NCBI GenBank assembly: GCA_964517875.1
Contig: CAZFEU010000053.1
Span: 1-14,233, forward strand
Reading direction: 5' to 3'
Origin: JAJPXC01 sp964517875
Lineage (GTDB): Bacteria; Bacteroidota; Bacteroidia; Bacteroidales; Muribaculaceae
DNA length: 14,233 nt
This document shows positions 1-6,712 of this stretch, piece by piece. Within the stretch, counting starts at the first letter, position 1; every line of letters starts with the position of its first letter. The notes beneath the pieces are model-generated. The model worked only from the letters and a program-made list of their open reading frames with translations, searched no databases and had not been told where the DNA came from. Both the position numbers and the translations under genes were made by a program.

Positions 1-26
1 CGAATCCCTCAGCGCCCACACACACA

Positions 27-55
27 GCGGGTCGCAACGATGAGTTGCGACCCGC
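27..55. terminator. Perfect 12-bp hairpin, probable terminator
   Basis: Positions 27-38 (gcgggtcgcaac) pair perfectly with 44-55 around a 5-base loop (gatga). The flanks can add an acac/gtgt pairing across a small bulge. On the plus strand the stem is followed by a T-rich run (attgtgtttt), so it would best terminate a plus-strand gene lying left of the window. No U-tract follows on the minus strand. The gene it serves is not visible. Confidence 0.6.
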
Positions 56-61
56 ATTGTG

Positions 62-127
62 TTTTGAAAGTTTTGAAAGTTTTGAAAGTTGTGAGAATTT
101 CTCCAATAATTCCAATAACTCCAATTT
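62..127. repeat. 9-nt-phased repeat forming an imperfect hairpin
   Basis: Seven consecutive 9-nt units run from 63 to 125: three copies of TTTGAAAGT, then TGTGAGAAT, TTCTCCAAT, AATTCCAAT and AACTCCAAT. The left and right halves are complementary about a centre near 98 (gaga 93-96 with tctc 100-103). On the minus strand the outer blocks pair as TTGGAA or TTGGAG with TTTCAA, using G-U wobbles; on the plus strand the same positions are mismatches. The fold therefore fits an RNA read from the minus strand, downstream of the fibronectin-III gene that ends at 159. A role as 3' UTR structure or terminator is inference. Confidence 0.65.
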
Positions 128-158
128 TTTACCGCGGCTCGGCGGCTCCGCTGTCGTA

Positions 159-1484
159 TTACTTTGCGACGATCTTGGTCACGGTATTGCCTTGGCGGCG
201 GATGTAGAGCTGGCCGGGTATGGGATTGGCCACTCGGATGCCCTGAAGGTTGTAGTACACGGCGGGTGTGTCGGTGTGCTCGGCGGTGATGGTGCTCACA
301 CCTGACGAGGGGCGGAATTCGAGGGTCTCGGACGGGTCGGAGCTGAGTCGAGTGATGTAGCCGAGGTTGAGATAGGGCACGCGCTGGTAGGCGGTGACGT
401 TGACCATATAATATGTGTCATTGACGTAGGGGGCGGTGAATGTGGCCTCGGTGTCGCGTGTGTCGACCGATGCGTGTGGAAGCTCCATCACACCTCCCTG
501 AGGAAATTTTACGCGAATCAACAGGCTGTTGATAAACACGTTGCCCTTATTGTCGCTATTGGGCACCGGAGCTATAGTGAGGTAGCCCGGGGTCTTGCCG
601 GTGGGGAGTGCTGTCTTGTACTCGCTGAACTCAGAGGTGGTGGTGAAGGTGTCGGAAATCTCTTTTTTCAGGCCCGATGGCAGTTCGGTGTAGTAGGTCA
701 CTGCCACATCATTGCCGTAGGTCGAAGCCATGTTGAGCGTGATGTTGAGATAGCCGGTCGAGGTGTCGTCAAGCACGTAGTCGGGTGAGCGTAGCTTTGC
801 ACCGAAGCCATATTTTGCGAGATCGGCGTCATATTCCACGCCTACGGCATGTCCGGCGGTGGCGTTGAGCGTGAACTCCCATCCGGGGAGCTGCGGATAT
901 GTGGCGAGCTGATTCTCATCGTCGACAAATGGTTGGGCCACAGAGCCTTTGCCGTCGAAGTCGCTGAAGTCGGCTGAGGCTATTGCATAGGTCTCATCGG
1001 CGGGAGCTGTGTAATGGGTGCGAACTGTGGCTGTGTATTCGGTGGCTCCACCCACTGCGTCCCAGCTCAGTCGGAAACCACCGTCGGTATCGTCGATGGA
1101 GAGTCCTGAGGGGGTGGCGAGCTTATACACATTAATAATATTGGACTTGGCCGAAGTTGAGGTGCCGTCGGTGGCGCATACATAGTATTGGTACTTAGCC
1201 CCGGGGGTTATACCCTCCACCACATACTCGGTGGCGGTGGTGTAGGCGTCGGCCAGGAAGTAGGGCTGGATCAGGGTGCGCTTGTCGTCGTCATATTCAC
1301 CCACGGTGAGGTAATAGCCGGTGGCACCGTCAACGGGCTGCCAGTGCGCTGTAAATGATACTCCCGTAAAGTCGGTGTAGGTATCGGCCATAGGGGCTTT
1401 GAGTGCGGCGAAAGCGTCGGCCGATGTGCTTGCTGCTGCCATGGCAACCAGCAAGGCTGAAAGATAATTGCGTGATAATGTCAT
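159..1484 (-). CDS. Secreted fibronectin type III protein with sorting-like C-terminal tail
   Basis: A 441-residue exported protein of unknown ligand. Residues 1-26 form a signal peptide ending at AFA, with the mature protein starting near Ala27. Residues about 28-118 resemble a fibronectin type III domain ('W.pvdGATGYYLTV' ... 'ITPGAKYQYYVCA'). A second FN3-like stretch starts near 122 ('FRLSWDAVGGATEYTATV') and leads into a beta-rich region of about 100 residues, possibly a carbohydrate-binding or jelly-roll fold. The last 32 residues (YYNLQGIRV...YIRRQG..VTKI) match the end of the alpha-amylase encoded at 8606-10714 and resemble the short C-terminal tails of type IX-secreted or surface proteins. 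It lies 64 bp downstream of ruvB on the same strand, but no functional link is evident. A surface adhesin or glycan-binding role is possible but unproven. Confidence 0.75.
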   Translation of the reverse strand: MTLSRNYLSALLVAMAAASTSADAFAALKAPMADTYTDFTGVSFTAHWQPVDGATGYYLTVGEYDDDKRTLIQPYFLADAYTTATEYVVEGITPGAKYQYYVCATDGTSTSAKSNIINVYKLATPSGLSIDDTDGGFRLSWDAVGGATEYTATVRTHYTAPADETYAIASADFSDFDGKGSVAQPFVDDENQLATYPQLPGWEFTLNATAGHAVGVEYDADLAKYGFGAKLRSPDYVLDDTSTGYLNITLNMASTYGNDVAVTYYTELPSGLKKEISDTFTTTSEFSEYKTALPTGKTPGYLTIAPVPNSDNKGNVFINSLLIRVKFPQGGVMELPHASVDTRDTEATFTAPYVNDTYYMVNVTAYQRVPYLNLGYITRLSSDPSETLEFRPSSGVSTITAEHTDTPAVYYNLQGIRVANPIPGQLYIRRQGNTVTKIVAK

Positions 1485-1548
1485 TGATAGAGACTGGTGT
1501 TAGTACTATGATAAATGTGTGAATGAACGGTGATGAGGTGGGAGCAGG

Positions 1549-2577
1549 TCAGTCGAACAGCCCACCTAAGGGCAGGTCGCGAGAGGCACCGAGGTGCGAG
1601 TAGGCCAGGTCGGTTACTTCGCGTCCGCGGGGTGTGCGTTTTATGAAGCCCTCTTTGATTAGGAATGGCTCGTACACCTCCTCGATTGTGCCGGGATCCT
1701 CGCCTAAGGCCGTGGCGATGGTGGTGAGCCCTACGGGTCCACCCTTGAATTTAGTGATGATCGTGGTGAGAATCTTGTTGTCGATTTCATCGAGACCGTA
1801 GCGGTCAATGTTGAGTGCTTCGAGCGCATAGCGGGCGATGGCCGGGTCGATGGTGCCTGAGCCTTTGACCTGGGCGAAGTCGCGCACACGCCGCAGCAGT
1901 GCGTTGGCTATTCGTGGTGTGCCGCGCGAGCGTAGGGCTATCTCATTGGCAGCAGCCTCGGTGCACCCTACGTTGAGCAGCTGGGCTGAGCGGAGTATGA
2001 TGCGGCGAAGCACCTCATGGTCGTAGTACTCCAGGTGACAGTTGATGCCGAATCGGGCTCTCAGTGGTGAGGTGAGTAGGCCCGAGCGTGTAGTGGCGCC
2101 TACAAGAGTGAAGGGTGACAGGGCAAGCTGCACCGAGCGTGCTCCGGGACCCTTGTCAATCATAATGTCGATACGGTAATCCTCCATGGCCGAGTAGAGG
2201 TATTCTTCGACCACAGGGGAGAGACGGTGGATTTCGTCGATGAACAGCACATCATTGGGCTCAAGCGATGTGAGCAGTCCGGCCAGGTCGCCGGGCTTGT
2301 CGAGCACCGGGCCCGATGTGACTTTGAACCCCACGCCCAGCTCGTTGGCCACGATGGCCGACAAGGTGGTTTTGCCGAGGCCGGGAGGACCATGGAGCAG
2401 CATGTGGTCGAGTGCTTCGCCGCGCATACGGGCGGCGGCCACAAATATCTTGAGGTTTTCCACAATCTTGTCCTGGCCTGAGAACGCACCGAACGATGAT
2501 GGGCGCAAGGCGCGTTCCAGGTCATCGTCGCGCGAGGCGGCGGCTTGGTTGCGGATATCGAAGTCTTCGTTGTTCAT
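1549..2577 (-). CDS. ruvB: Holliday junction branch migration helicase RuvB
   Basis: RuvB is the hexameric AAA+ motor that, with RuvA, drives branch migration of Holliday junctions before RuvC cuts them. The 342-residue product has Walker A GPPGLGKTT (63-71), Walker B LFIDEIH (111-117), sensor 1 TLVGATTR (157-164), the arginine-finger segment PLRARFG (171-177), and a C-terminal winged helix ending in the typical RGREVTDLAYSHL region. Length is normal. The ATG at 2577 (MNNEDFDIRN) is preferred over an in-frame TTG at 2586 because it matches the usual Bacteroidales N-terminus. The TTG also lies inside a TATTTTTG promoter-like motif. The gene follows a DUF2461 gene after an 81-bp gap and precedes the FN3 gene. 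ruvA and ruvC are not in the window. Confidence 0.97.
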   Translation of the reverse strand: MNNEDFDIRNQAAASRDDDLERALRPSSFGAFSGQDKIVENLKIFVAAARMRGEALDHMLLHGPPGLGKTTLSAIVANELGVGFKVTSGPVLDKPGDLAGLLTSLEPNDVLFIDEIHRLSPVVEEYLYSAMEDYRIDIMIDKGPGARSVQLALSPFTLVGATTRSGLLTSPLRARFGINCHLEYYDHEVLRRIILRSAQLLNVGCTEAAANEIALRSRGTPRIANALLRRVRDFAQVKGSGTIDPAIARYALEALNIDRYGLDEIDNKILTTIITKFKGGPVGLTTIATALGEDPGTIEEVYEPFLIKEGFIKRTPRGREVTDLAYSHLGASRDLPLGGLFD

Positions 2578-2583
2578 CAACTG

Positions 2584-2591
2584 CAAAAATA
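2584..2591 (-). promoter_or_regulatory. Possible -7 element upstream of ruvB
   Basis: On the minus strand this reads TATTTTTG, matching the Bacteroidota -7 consensus TAnnTTTG. It ends 6 nt before the ruvB ATG at 2577, so transcription would begin at or next to the start codon. I see no TTG at the expected distance upstream. It could equally be chance in an AT-rich spacer, with ruvB co-transcribed from upstream genes. Confidence 0.35.
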
Positions 2592-2658
2592 CAAAATTCC
2601 AGCGGATTCTATTGCCCCTTATCCGAAATTTTGATAAATACTGCTTATGTGAGCGTGG

Positions 2659-3333
2659 TTACTCGTCGATCGTATAGTTGATGAAATCGATCAGGGGCTT
2701 GAGGGGGCGCAGCATCTCGGCAGCATGCTCGGGCCAGCGGGGATTGCTGAAAAATCGCTCGTCGAGCGGCTTGAACTTGCCGTACTCCTTGAGATTGAGA
2801 TATTCGATGAGTGGATGGTCGATAGGCCAGCCGGCGGGTGCGCGCTTTAGCCTGTCGCCACACCATCCGGGGTAGATTTTCTCAAGGGGTTGCACTATGT
2901 CAAGCCATTCCTCCTCGTTGTCGACAATGGCCTGACGCATCTTCTTGAGCAGTGGAGCGCCGGGACACCATATGCCACCATATACACCCGATGGTATGGT
3001 GGTGCGATCGGTGACAGGGCCTTGGTGTATGTAGAGACCCGGGCGTTCAGCCGACTTGCCCTGGGGGCACACGGCGGCTGAAAAATAGGTTTTGTAGGGG
3101 GTCTTGTCGGGTGAGAAGCGGGTATCGCGGTAGATGCGGTAGGCCGATGACGCGGGAGTCTGCGATGCCACCTCGGGCCACCATTGGGCCACGGCGGCTA
3201 TGAATCGCTCCACGTCGGCGTACCATAGCCTGCGCAGATGATTGAACTCCTCTTTGTGGGCCTGAAACCAGGGGCGGTTGTTGTTGGCGCTCAGTCGGCG
3301 CAGAAAGTCGTATAACTGTGGTGTGTAGTTCAT
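2659..3333 (-). CDS. DUF2461 family protein (TIGR02453-like)
   Basis: A 224-residue protein of the conserved, functionally uncharacterised DUF2461 family. Recognisable family blocks are NNNRPWFQAHKEEF near residues 17-30, YRIYRDTRFSPDKTPYKTYF at 65-84, the glycine-rich YIH...GGIWCP section at about 101-123, and LKRAPAGWPIDHPLIEYL at 162-179. There is no signal peptide or membrane segment, so it is probably cytoplasmic. I start it at the ATG at 3333 (MNYTPQLYDF) and not at the in-frame ATG at 3357. The 3333 start forms an ATGA overlap with the stop of the upstream DUF4834-like gene, which suggests translational coupling, and gives the usual family N-terminus. No function can be assigned. Confidence 0.85.
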   Translation of the reverse strand: MNYTPQLYDFLRRLSANNNRPWFQAHKEEFNHLRRLWYADVERFIAAVAQWWPEVASQTPASSAYRIYRDTRFSPDKTPYKTYFSAAVCPQGKSAERPGLYIHQGPVTDRTTIPSGVYGGIWCPGAPLLKKMRQAIVDNEEEWLDIVQPLEKIYPGWCGDRLKRAPAGWPIDHPLIEYLNLKEYGKFKPLDERFFSNPRWPEHAAEMLRPLKPLIDFINYTIDE

Positions 3334-3689
3334 GCTGTGGTGTTGATATCCTCCCATTCAGCGTCTTCAATGCGTGTCTCGCTGTAGGTGGTGCGGGTGT
3401 AGGTTGTAGAGCCGTCAGCTCGTTGTTGAAGCTCCTCGGCTGTGAGTTCAATTTCTTGAAATTTCACGTACTCACCCACGTCGGGGGTGATGCGTTTGCG
3501 GTGTGGCTCGGGAGTTGACCATCCGGCTTTGCGCTCCTGTGGCATAGCGTCGTGGCGCGGCTGGGAGTAGGCTCCGGCAGCGTTGCGGAAAGTGCGTTTG
3601 GCTTTATTCACCATGCCCAGTATCTTGAGCAGGGGCACTACGACGAACCATATAATGAATATCAGAAATAGCAAACCGAAAAATCCCAT
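3330..3689 (-). CDS. DUF4834-like small membrane protein
   Basis: A 119-residue protein. Residues 2-25 (GFFGLLFLIFIIWFVVVPLLKILG) form one hydrophobic membrane segment. A basic stretch (NKAKRTFRNAAG) follows, then a polar, probably disordered tail. The tail carries the acidic motifs VGEYVKFQEIEL (about 70-81) and EDAEWEDI near the end, the pattern I associate with DUF4834 proteins of Bacteroidota. Function is unknown. It sits 42 bp after pssA, and its TGA overlaps the next gene's ATG, so it probably belongs to the same transcript. The N-terminus is likely anchored in the inner membrane, but the orientation cannot be told from the sequence. The family assignment is from memory of its motifs. 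Confidence 0.75.
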   Translation of the reverse strand: MGFFGLLFLIFIIWFVVVPLLKILGMVNKAKRTFRNAAGAYSQPRHDAMPQERKAGWSTPEPHRKRITPDVGEYVKFQEIELTAEELQQRADGSTTYTRTTYSETRIEDAEWEDINTTA

Positions 3690-3731
3690 AGTCTGCTCGT
3701 TAAGTGTGTGTTTTCGTTAAGGTTGATAAGT

Positions 3732-4442
3732 TTACTGACGGGGTAAGAGCGCCGACAGTATCAAATAGAGAATGATGGTCCATGCCAGTCCGGCCCATCC
3801 GCAGAATATCACAAAGAGCACTGCGGCTACAATGATGGCGTAACGGCGGAAATTCTCGCGCCAGTCGAGGTTTTTAAACTTCAATGAGAACATATTGACA
3901 TTCGACACCATCAGCAGGCTCACGCCGAGGATGGCCAGGTAGAGTAGCCATGCAGATACTGGGGAGTAAGCCCCGTTGCTCAGCTGATGTGCTGTGAAGT
4001 CGACCGCTCCGATCCAGAAGATGGCATTGGCGGGGATGGGTAAGCCGATGAATGATGTGGTCTGTCGGGTGTCGATGTTGAAGCGGGCAAGCCTCAGCGC
4101 TCCCATCACGGGGATAAGCAGTGCGAACCATGCCGTCCAGCCGGCACCGGGATATTGACTGATCAGAGAGTATACAAGGCAACCGGGAGCCACACCGAAG
4201 CTCACAAGGTCGGAAAGCGAGTCAAGCTCCTTGCCCAGGTCGGAGTAGGCTTTGAGCAGGCGAGCCATAAAGCCGTCGAGAAAGTCGAACACCGCGGCTG
4301 CGCAGATGCAGCAGTAGGCCACGCGGGCATATTGATAATCTTGTGCAAATCCGAATTTTAATGCATAGATTGTGGCTACCACACCCGACACAAGATTGAG
4401 GCAGGTAATGGTGTTGGGAATCCAGCTGAATATACGTTTCAT
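3732..4442 (-). CDS. pssA: CDP-diacylglycerol-serine O-phosphatidyltransferase
   Basis: This integral membrane enzyme joins CDP-diacylglycerol and L-serine to make phosphatidylserine and CMP, the first committed step to phosphatidylethanolamine. The 236-residue product has the complete CDP-alcohol phosphotransferase signature DG(x2)AR(x8)G(x3)D(x3)D at residues 56-78 (D56, G57, A60, R61, G70, D74, D78), plus an Asp at 53. Several hydrophobic helices surround it, and the start PNTITCLNLVSG is typical of the type II PssA subclass. It lies 70 bp downstream of psd, whose product decarboxylates its product, so the two genes encode consecutive steps. A small hairpin lies in the spacer between them. 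Length is normal and no key residue is missing. Confidence 0.95.
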   Translation of the reverse strand: MKRIFSWIPNTITCLNLVSGVVATIYALKFGFAQDYQYARVAYCCICAAAVFDFLDGFMARLLKAYSDLGKELDSLSDLVSFGVAPGCLVYSLISQYPGAGWTAWFALLIPVMGALRLARFNIDTRQTTSFIGLPIPANAIFWIGAVDFTAHQLSNGAYSPVSAWLLYLAILGVSLLMVSNVNMFSLKFKNLDWRENFRRYAIIVAAVLFVIFCGWAGLAWTIILYLILSALLPRQ

Positions 4443-4472
4443 GCTTGTTGCGTTTAGTCGATTAGCGTTATG

Positions 4473-4491
4473 CGTTATAATAGCTATAACG
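4473..4491 (-). other. Small inverted repeat between psd and pssA
   Basis: CGTTATA (4473-4479) and TATAACG (4485-4491) form a 7-bp stem with a 5-base loop in the 70-bp spacer between psd and pssA. It is weak and AT-rich, with no U-tract. It could be an operator, an RNA processing site, or chance. Confidence 0.3.
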
Positions 4492-4512
4492 GTTGAAGGT
4501 GGCCAATGTTGC

Positions 4513-5184
4513 TTATTTGGCTGGAAGCTGCGCTATCTGTGTGATGCCGCCAACGGTGCGGTCGCCGATTTTCACGAACACCTCGGAGTCGAGAGGGATG
4601 TATATATCAACTCGCGAGCCAAATTTGATGAAGCCCATGTGGTCGTCGATCGATGCCTCGGCGCCGGGCTGAGCGTAGGTGACAATGCGGCGTGCCATCG
4701 CTCCCGCCACCTGGCGTACCAACACCTCCGTGCCGTCGGGGGTGCGTATCACCACTGTTGAACGTTCATTCTCGACGCTCGATTTTGGCAGGTAGGCGGC
4801 CATGAAACGGCCTGCGTGATGCTTGGCCACCACCACCTCGCCGTCAACAGGATACCAGTTGGCGTGTACATTGAGAATGCTCATGAACACCGACACCTGC
4901 ATCACTTCGCGCTTGAGATACTCGGGTTCATAAACCTTTTCACAAGCCACAACCCGGCCATCGGCCGATGCCACTACCGCACCTTTGTGGTTGCCTCTGA
5001 AGTGGCGGTGAGGCGAGCGGAAGAAGTTGACGGCCAGCAGGTATATCACCCCGAGCACCATTGTGGCGCAGATGGCGACTGCCAGAGGTCGCACCCAGAT
5101 CCATAGTGGCACTAATATGATGGCGAATATGACGAAGAGGGTGATGAGCACCGGTGTACCTTCGTGGTGTATTTTGACTGTCAT
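4513..5184 (-). CDS. psd: Phosphatidylserine decarboxylase proenzyme
   Basis: Psd converts phosphatidylserine to phosphatidylethanolamine using a pyruvoyl group made by self-cleavage. The 223-residue product is the short bacterial form. It has two hydrophobic segments at about 11-29 and 33-53, then NFFRSPHR, ADGRVV with Asp75, NVHANWYPVDG with His107, and GFIKFGS near the end, where cleavage is expected between Gly189 and Ser190 to give the pyruvoyl alpha chain. Asp75, His107 and Ser190 are the plausible catalytic triad. I prefer the ATG at 5184 (MTVKIHHEG) over the one at 5196. The promoter at 5211-5241 would place transcription start near 5205, leaving almost no leader for the upstream ATG. 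It heads the psd-pssA-DUF4834-DUF2461 cluster. Confidence 0.95.
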   Translation of the reverse strand: MTVKIHHEGTPVLITLFVIFAIILVPLWIWVRPLAVAICATMVLGVIYLLAVNFFRSPHRHFRGNHKGAVVASADGRVVACEKVYEPEYLKREVMQVSVFMSILNVHANWYPVDGEVVVAKHHAGRFMAAYLPKSSVENERSTVVIRTPDGTEVLVRQVAGAMARRIVTYAQPGAEASIDDHMGFIKFGSRVDIYIPLDSEVFVKIGDRTVGGITQIAQLPAK

Positions 5185-5210
5185 AAATGAGTACAAATTG
5201 GTTTATCGCA

Positions 5211-5241
5211 CAAATATACGCCCTTTTGCCGTATATTGCAA
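5211..5241 (-). promoter_or_regulatory. Bacteroidota-type promoter for psd
   Basis: Read on the minus strand, this is TTG (5241-5239), a 20-bp spacer, then TATATTTG (5218-5211). That is a full match to the -33/-7 arrangement of the Bacteroidota primary sigma factor. Transcription should start near 5205, about 20 nt before the psd ATG at 5184. It lies between the psd start and the end of the upstream ATPase gene (5262), so psd and the genes after it need not depend on that gene. Confidence 0.75.
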
Positions 5242-5261
5242 GCACTCCAAAACTTTTTGTT

Positions 5262-6530
5262 TTAATCCAATATAAATTTCCATGCAGGTATGACCTCAAT
5301 CACAACGCCATCACGTTCAACCACCCCCTCATCCTCAAGAGTCACGATGATGTTGCGCTTTGTTTTAATTCTGTCTTGCAATTTTACAAGGGCTGATGTT
5401 TCACGCTCAAAGGTGTCCTCTGCATCATTCATCGTATAGCATACCTGGATAGCGGTTTCTATTTCTGGAATAACAAAATCAACCTCTATACCGTGATTGT
5501 AGTGATAAACAGCATCCTTTATCCCATATCTTCTAAGCAATGTAAGTGCAACCATATTTTCGAGCAATGAAGATCTTATATCCATTGCGAGTAGAGATAT
5601 TATGCCATTGTCGATGAAATAGTATTTTGGATTGGTCGCGCGGCCTGTCAGTGTGTCTGCGATATTTGGCACAGTGAGCAATAGATAGGCGTCGGTAGCA
5701 TATCCGATATAATTGATGATGGTTGCCTTCCCTATTTTCACACCGGTAGAAGCCACGATGTTAGTAGCTCTTGTAAATGAAATGGGCTGCTTCACACTCT
5801 CTGCCATTTTCTTGAAAAGGATGCGCAGGGCAAACAAGTTTTCGATTTTGTTTCTTGCCGCAATATCGCCCAGGAAAATTTTCTGGTACAAACTCGTAAG
5901 ATAGTCACGTTTTATCGGGAGTGTGGCACATTCGGGAAATCCTCCAAATTGAAGATACTCCTCAAAATGGCGCATCAGCATAGACCTATCTGCTGTGGTG
6001 GCCGTCAGCAACTCATTTTTAGGGTTAATACCGTTTATTTCAATATACTCACCAAATGAAAAAGGGAAAACATCGTGAGTAATATATCTTCCCCCTAACA
6101 CAGACGCCACATCTTTTGATAGCATCTTGGCATTACTCCCGGTTATGACAACCTTGTACTTGTTGTCAGCTATTCTTCGAGCGAATTTTTCCCACCCGTC
6201 GATATTCTGAATTTCATCAAGAAAGAGCATGGGTCGCTTGTCGCTCAACTGGCCATGAACTTCGAGAATCTTATTCAAATCTTCCATCGTCATTCCTGTA
6301 AGGCGCTCATCCTCAAAATTGAGATATACGATTTCATCCCAGCTATGCCCATTTGCGAGTAGCTGTTGTATTCTCCCATATAGTATATACGATTTACCTG
6401 CGCGGCGCACTCCGACGAGTACCTGCCTATCGAAATTATTGAGGTCGATATTTCGGGGGATTACTGTGTGCTTCATTACCTCTGTGCGGTTTTCAAGCAT
6501 CACCTCTCTTAATGTTTCATTGCTTATCAT
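5262..6530 (-). CDS. AAA_14 / DUF4143 ATPase
   Basis: A 422-residue P-loop ATPase of the widespread accessory class with an AAA_14 domain followed by DUF4143. Walker A is GVRRAGKS (40-47), Walker B is MLFLDEIQNI (101-110), and a sensor-like VVITGSNAKML follows near 127-137. The C-terminal half carries the DUF4143 signatures FGGFPE (195-200), YYFIDNGIISLL (303-314) and LLENMVALTLLRRYG (322-336). It ends in a restriction-endonuclease-like EVDFVI...AIQVCY segment (349-365) where the usual lysine position is Cys, as in some subfamilies. The start at 6530 (MISNETLREVM) fits the promoter at 6555-6587; the longer reading frame to 6626 would include that promoter. GC is about 40-43% in sampled stretches, lower than its neighbours, suggesting acquisition. 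Its cellular role is unknown; archaeal-type ATPase and toxin/antitoxin-like roles have been proposed for relatives. Confidence 0.88.
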   Translation of the reverse strand: MISNETLREVMLENRTEVMKHTVIPRNIDLNNFDRQVLVGVRRAGKSYILYGRIQQLLANGHSWDEIVYLNFEDERLTGMTMEDLNKILEVHGQLSDKRPMLFLDEIQNIDGWEKFARRIADNKYKVVITGSNAKMLSKDVASVLGGRYITHDVFPFSFGEYIEINGINPKNELLTATTADRSMLMRHFEEYLQFGGFPECATLPIKRDYLTSLYQKIFLGDIAARNKIENLFALRILFKKMAESVKQPISFTRATNIVASTGVKIGKATIINYIGYATDAYLLLTVPNIADTLTGRATNPKYYFIDNGIISLLAMDIRSSLLENMVALTLLRRYGIKDAVYHYNHGIEVDFVIPEIETAIQVCYTMNDAEDTFERETSALVKLQDRIKTKRNIIVTLEDEGVVERDGVVIEVIPAWKFILD

Positions 6531-6554
6531 GGGCGTGGTGTTTTGTGGATAGAA

Positions 6555-6587
6555 CAAAATTAGGCATTTTTTGTTTCGTGTGCAAAA
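6555..6587 (-). promoter_or_regulatory. Bacteroidota-type promoter for the AAA_14 ATPase gene
   Basis: On the minus strand TTTTG (6587-6583) is followed after 20 bp by TAATTTTG (6562-6555), a full match to TTG-N20-TAnnTTTG. The predicted start near 6548 leaves a leader of about 18 nt before the ATG at 6530. This supports the shorter protein. Confidence 0.72.
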
Positions 6588-6625
6588 CAAAATCGAAATT
6601 TTTGATGCTGAGGCCGCATCCGACA

Positions 6626-6670
6626 CAACTCTCTAAACTTTCACATCTTTCACAACTTTCACAACTCTAC
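6626..6670. repeat. 9-nt tandem repeat, five degenerate units
   Basis: Five consecutive 9-mers: CAACTCTCT, AAACTTTCA, CATCTTTCA, CAACTTTCA and CAACTCTAC. The 12-mer TCACAACTTTCA (6650-6661) recurs exactly, as its reverse complement, at 83-94 in the repeat at the left end of the window. The array lies between two divergent genes, upstream of both. No complementary arm was found nearby, so this copy looks like half of the hairpin-forming element at 62-127. Confidence 0.6.
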
Positions 6671-6695
6671 CATAACGATATTGGGCGAATTTGAT

Positions 6696-6703
6696 TAACT
6701 TTG
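6696..6703 (+). promoter_or_regulatory. Possible -7 element for the methyltransferase gene
   Basis: TAACTTTG matches TAnnTTTG and ends 9 nt before the ATG at 6713, so the leader would be only a few bases. There is no TTG at the usual 19-21 bp distance; the nearest is only 12 bp away, at 6681. The call rests on one box and position. Confidence 0.45.
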
Positions 6704-6712
6704 CCAATCGTT

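Noticed and set aside
62..127. Possible CRISPR-like array
   Set aside because: Units are 9 nt and contiguous, with no spacers of unique sequence and no cas genes nearby.
45..305. Small plus-strand frame beginning with Phe-Glu-Ser repeats
   Set aside because: The repeated residues are only the translation of the 9-nt repeat, and the rest is antisense to the FN3 gene. No promoter box was seen before it.
349..365. Possible third sorting-type tail or a second gene start inside the FN3 gene
   Set aside because: The frame is continuous through this part and no alternative start or domain boundary can be supported.
2240..2677. A 145-codon plus-strand frame opposite ruvB
   Set aside because: It is low-complexity Ser/Pro/Arg shadow sequence opposite a highly conserved gene.
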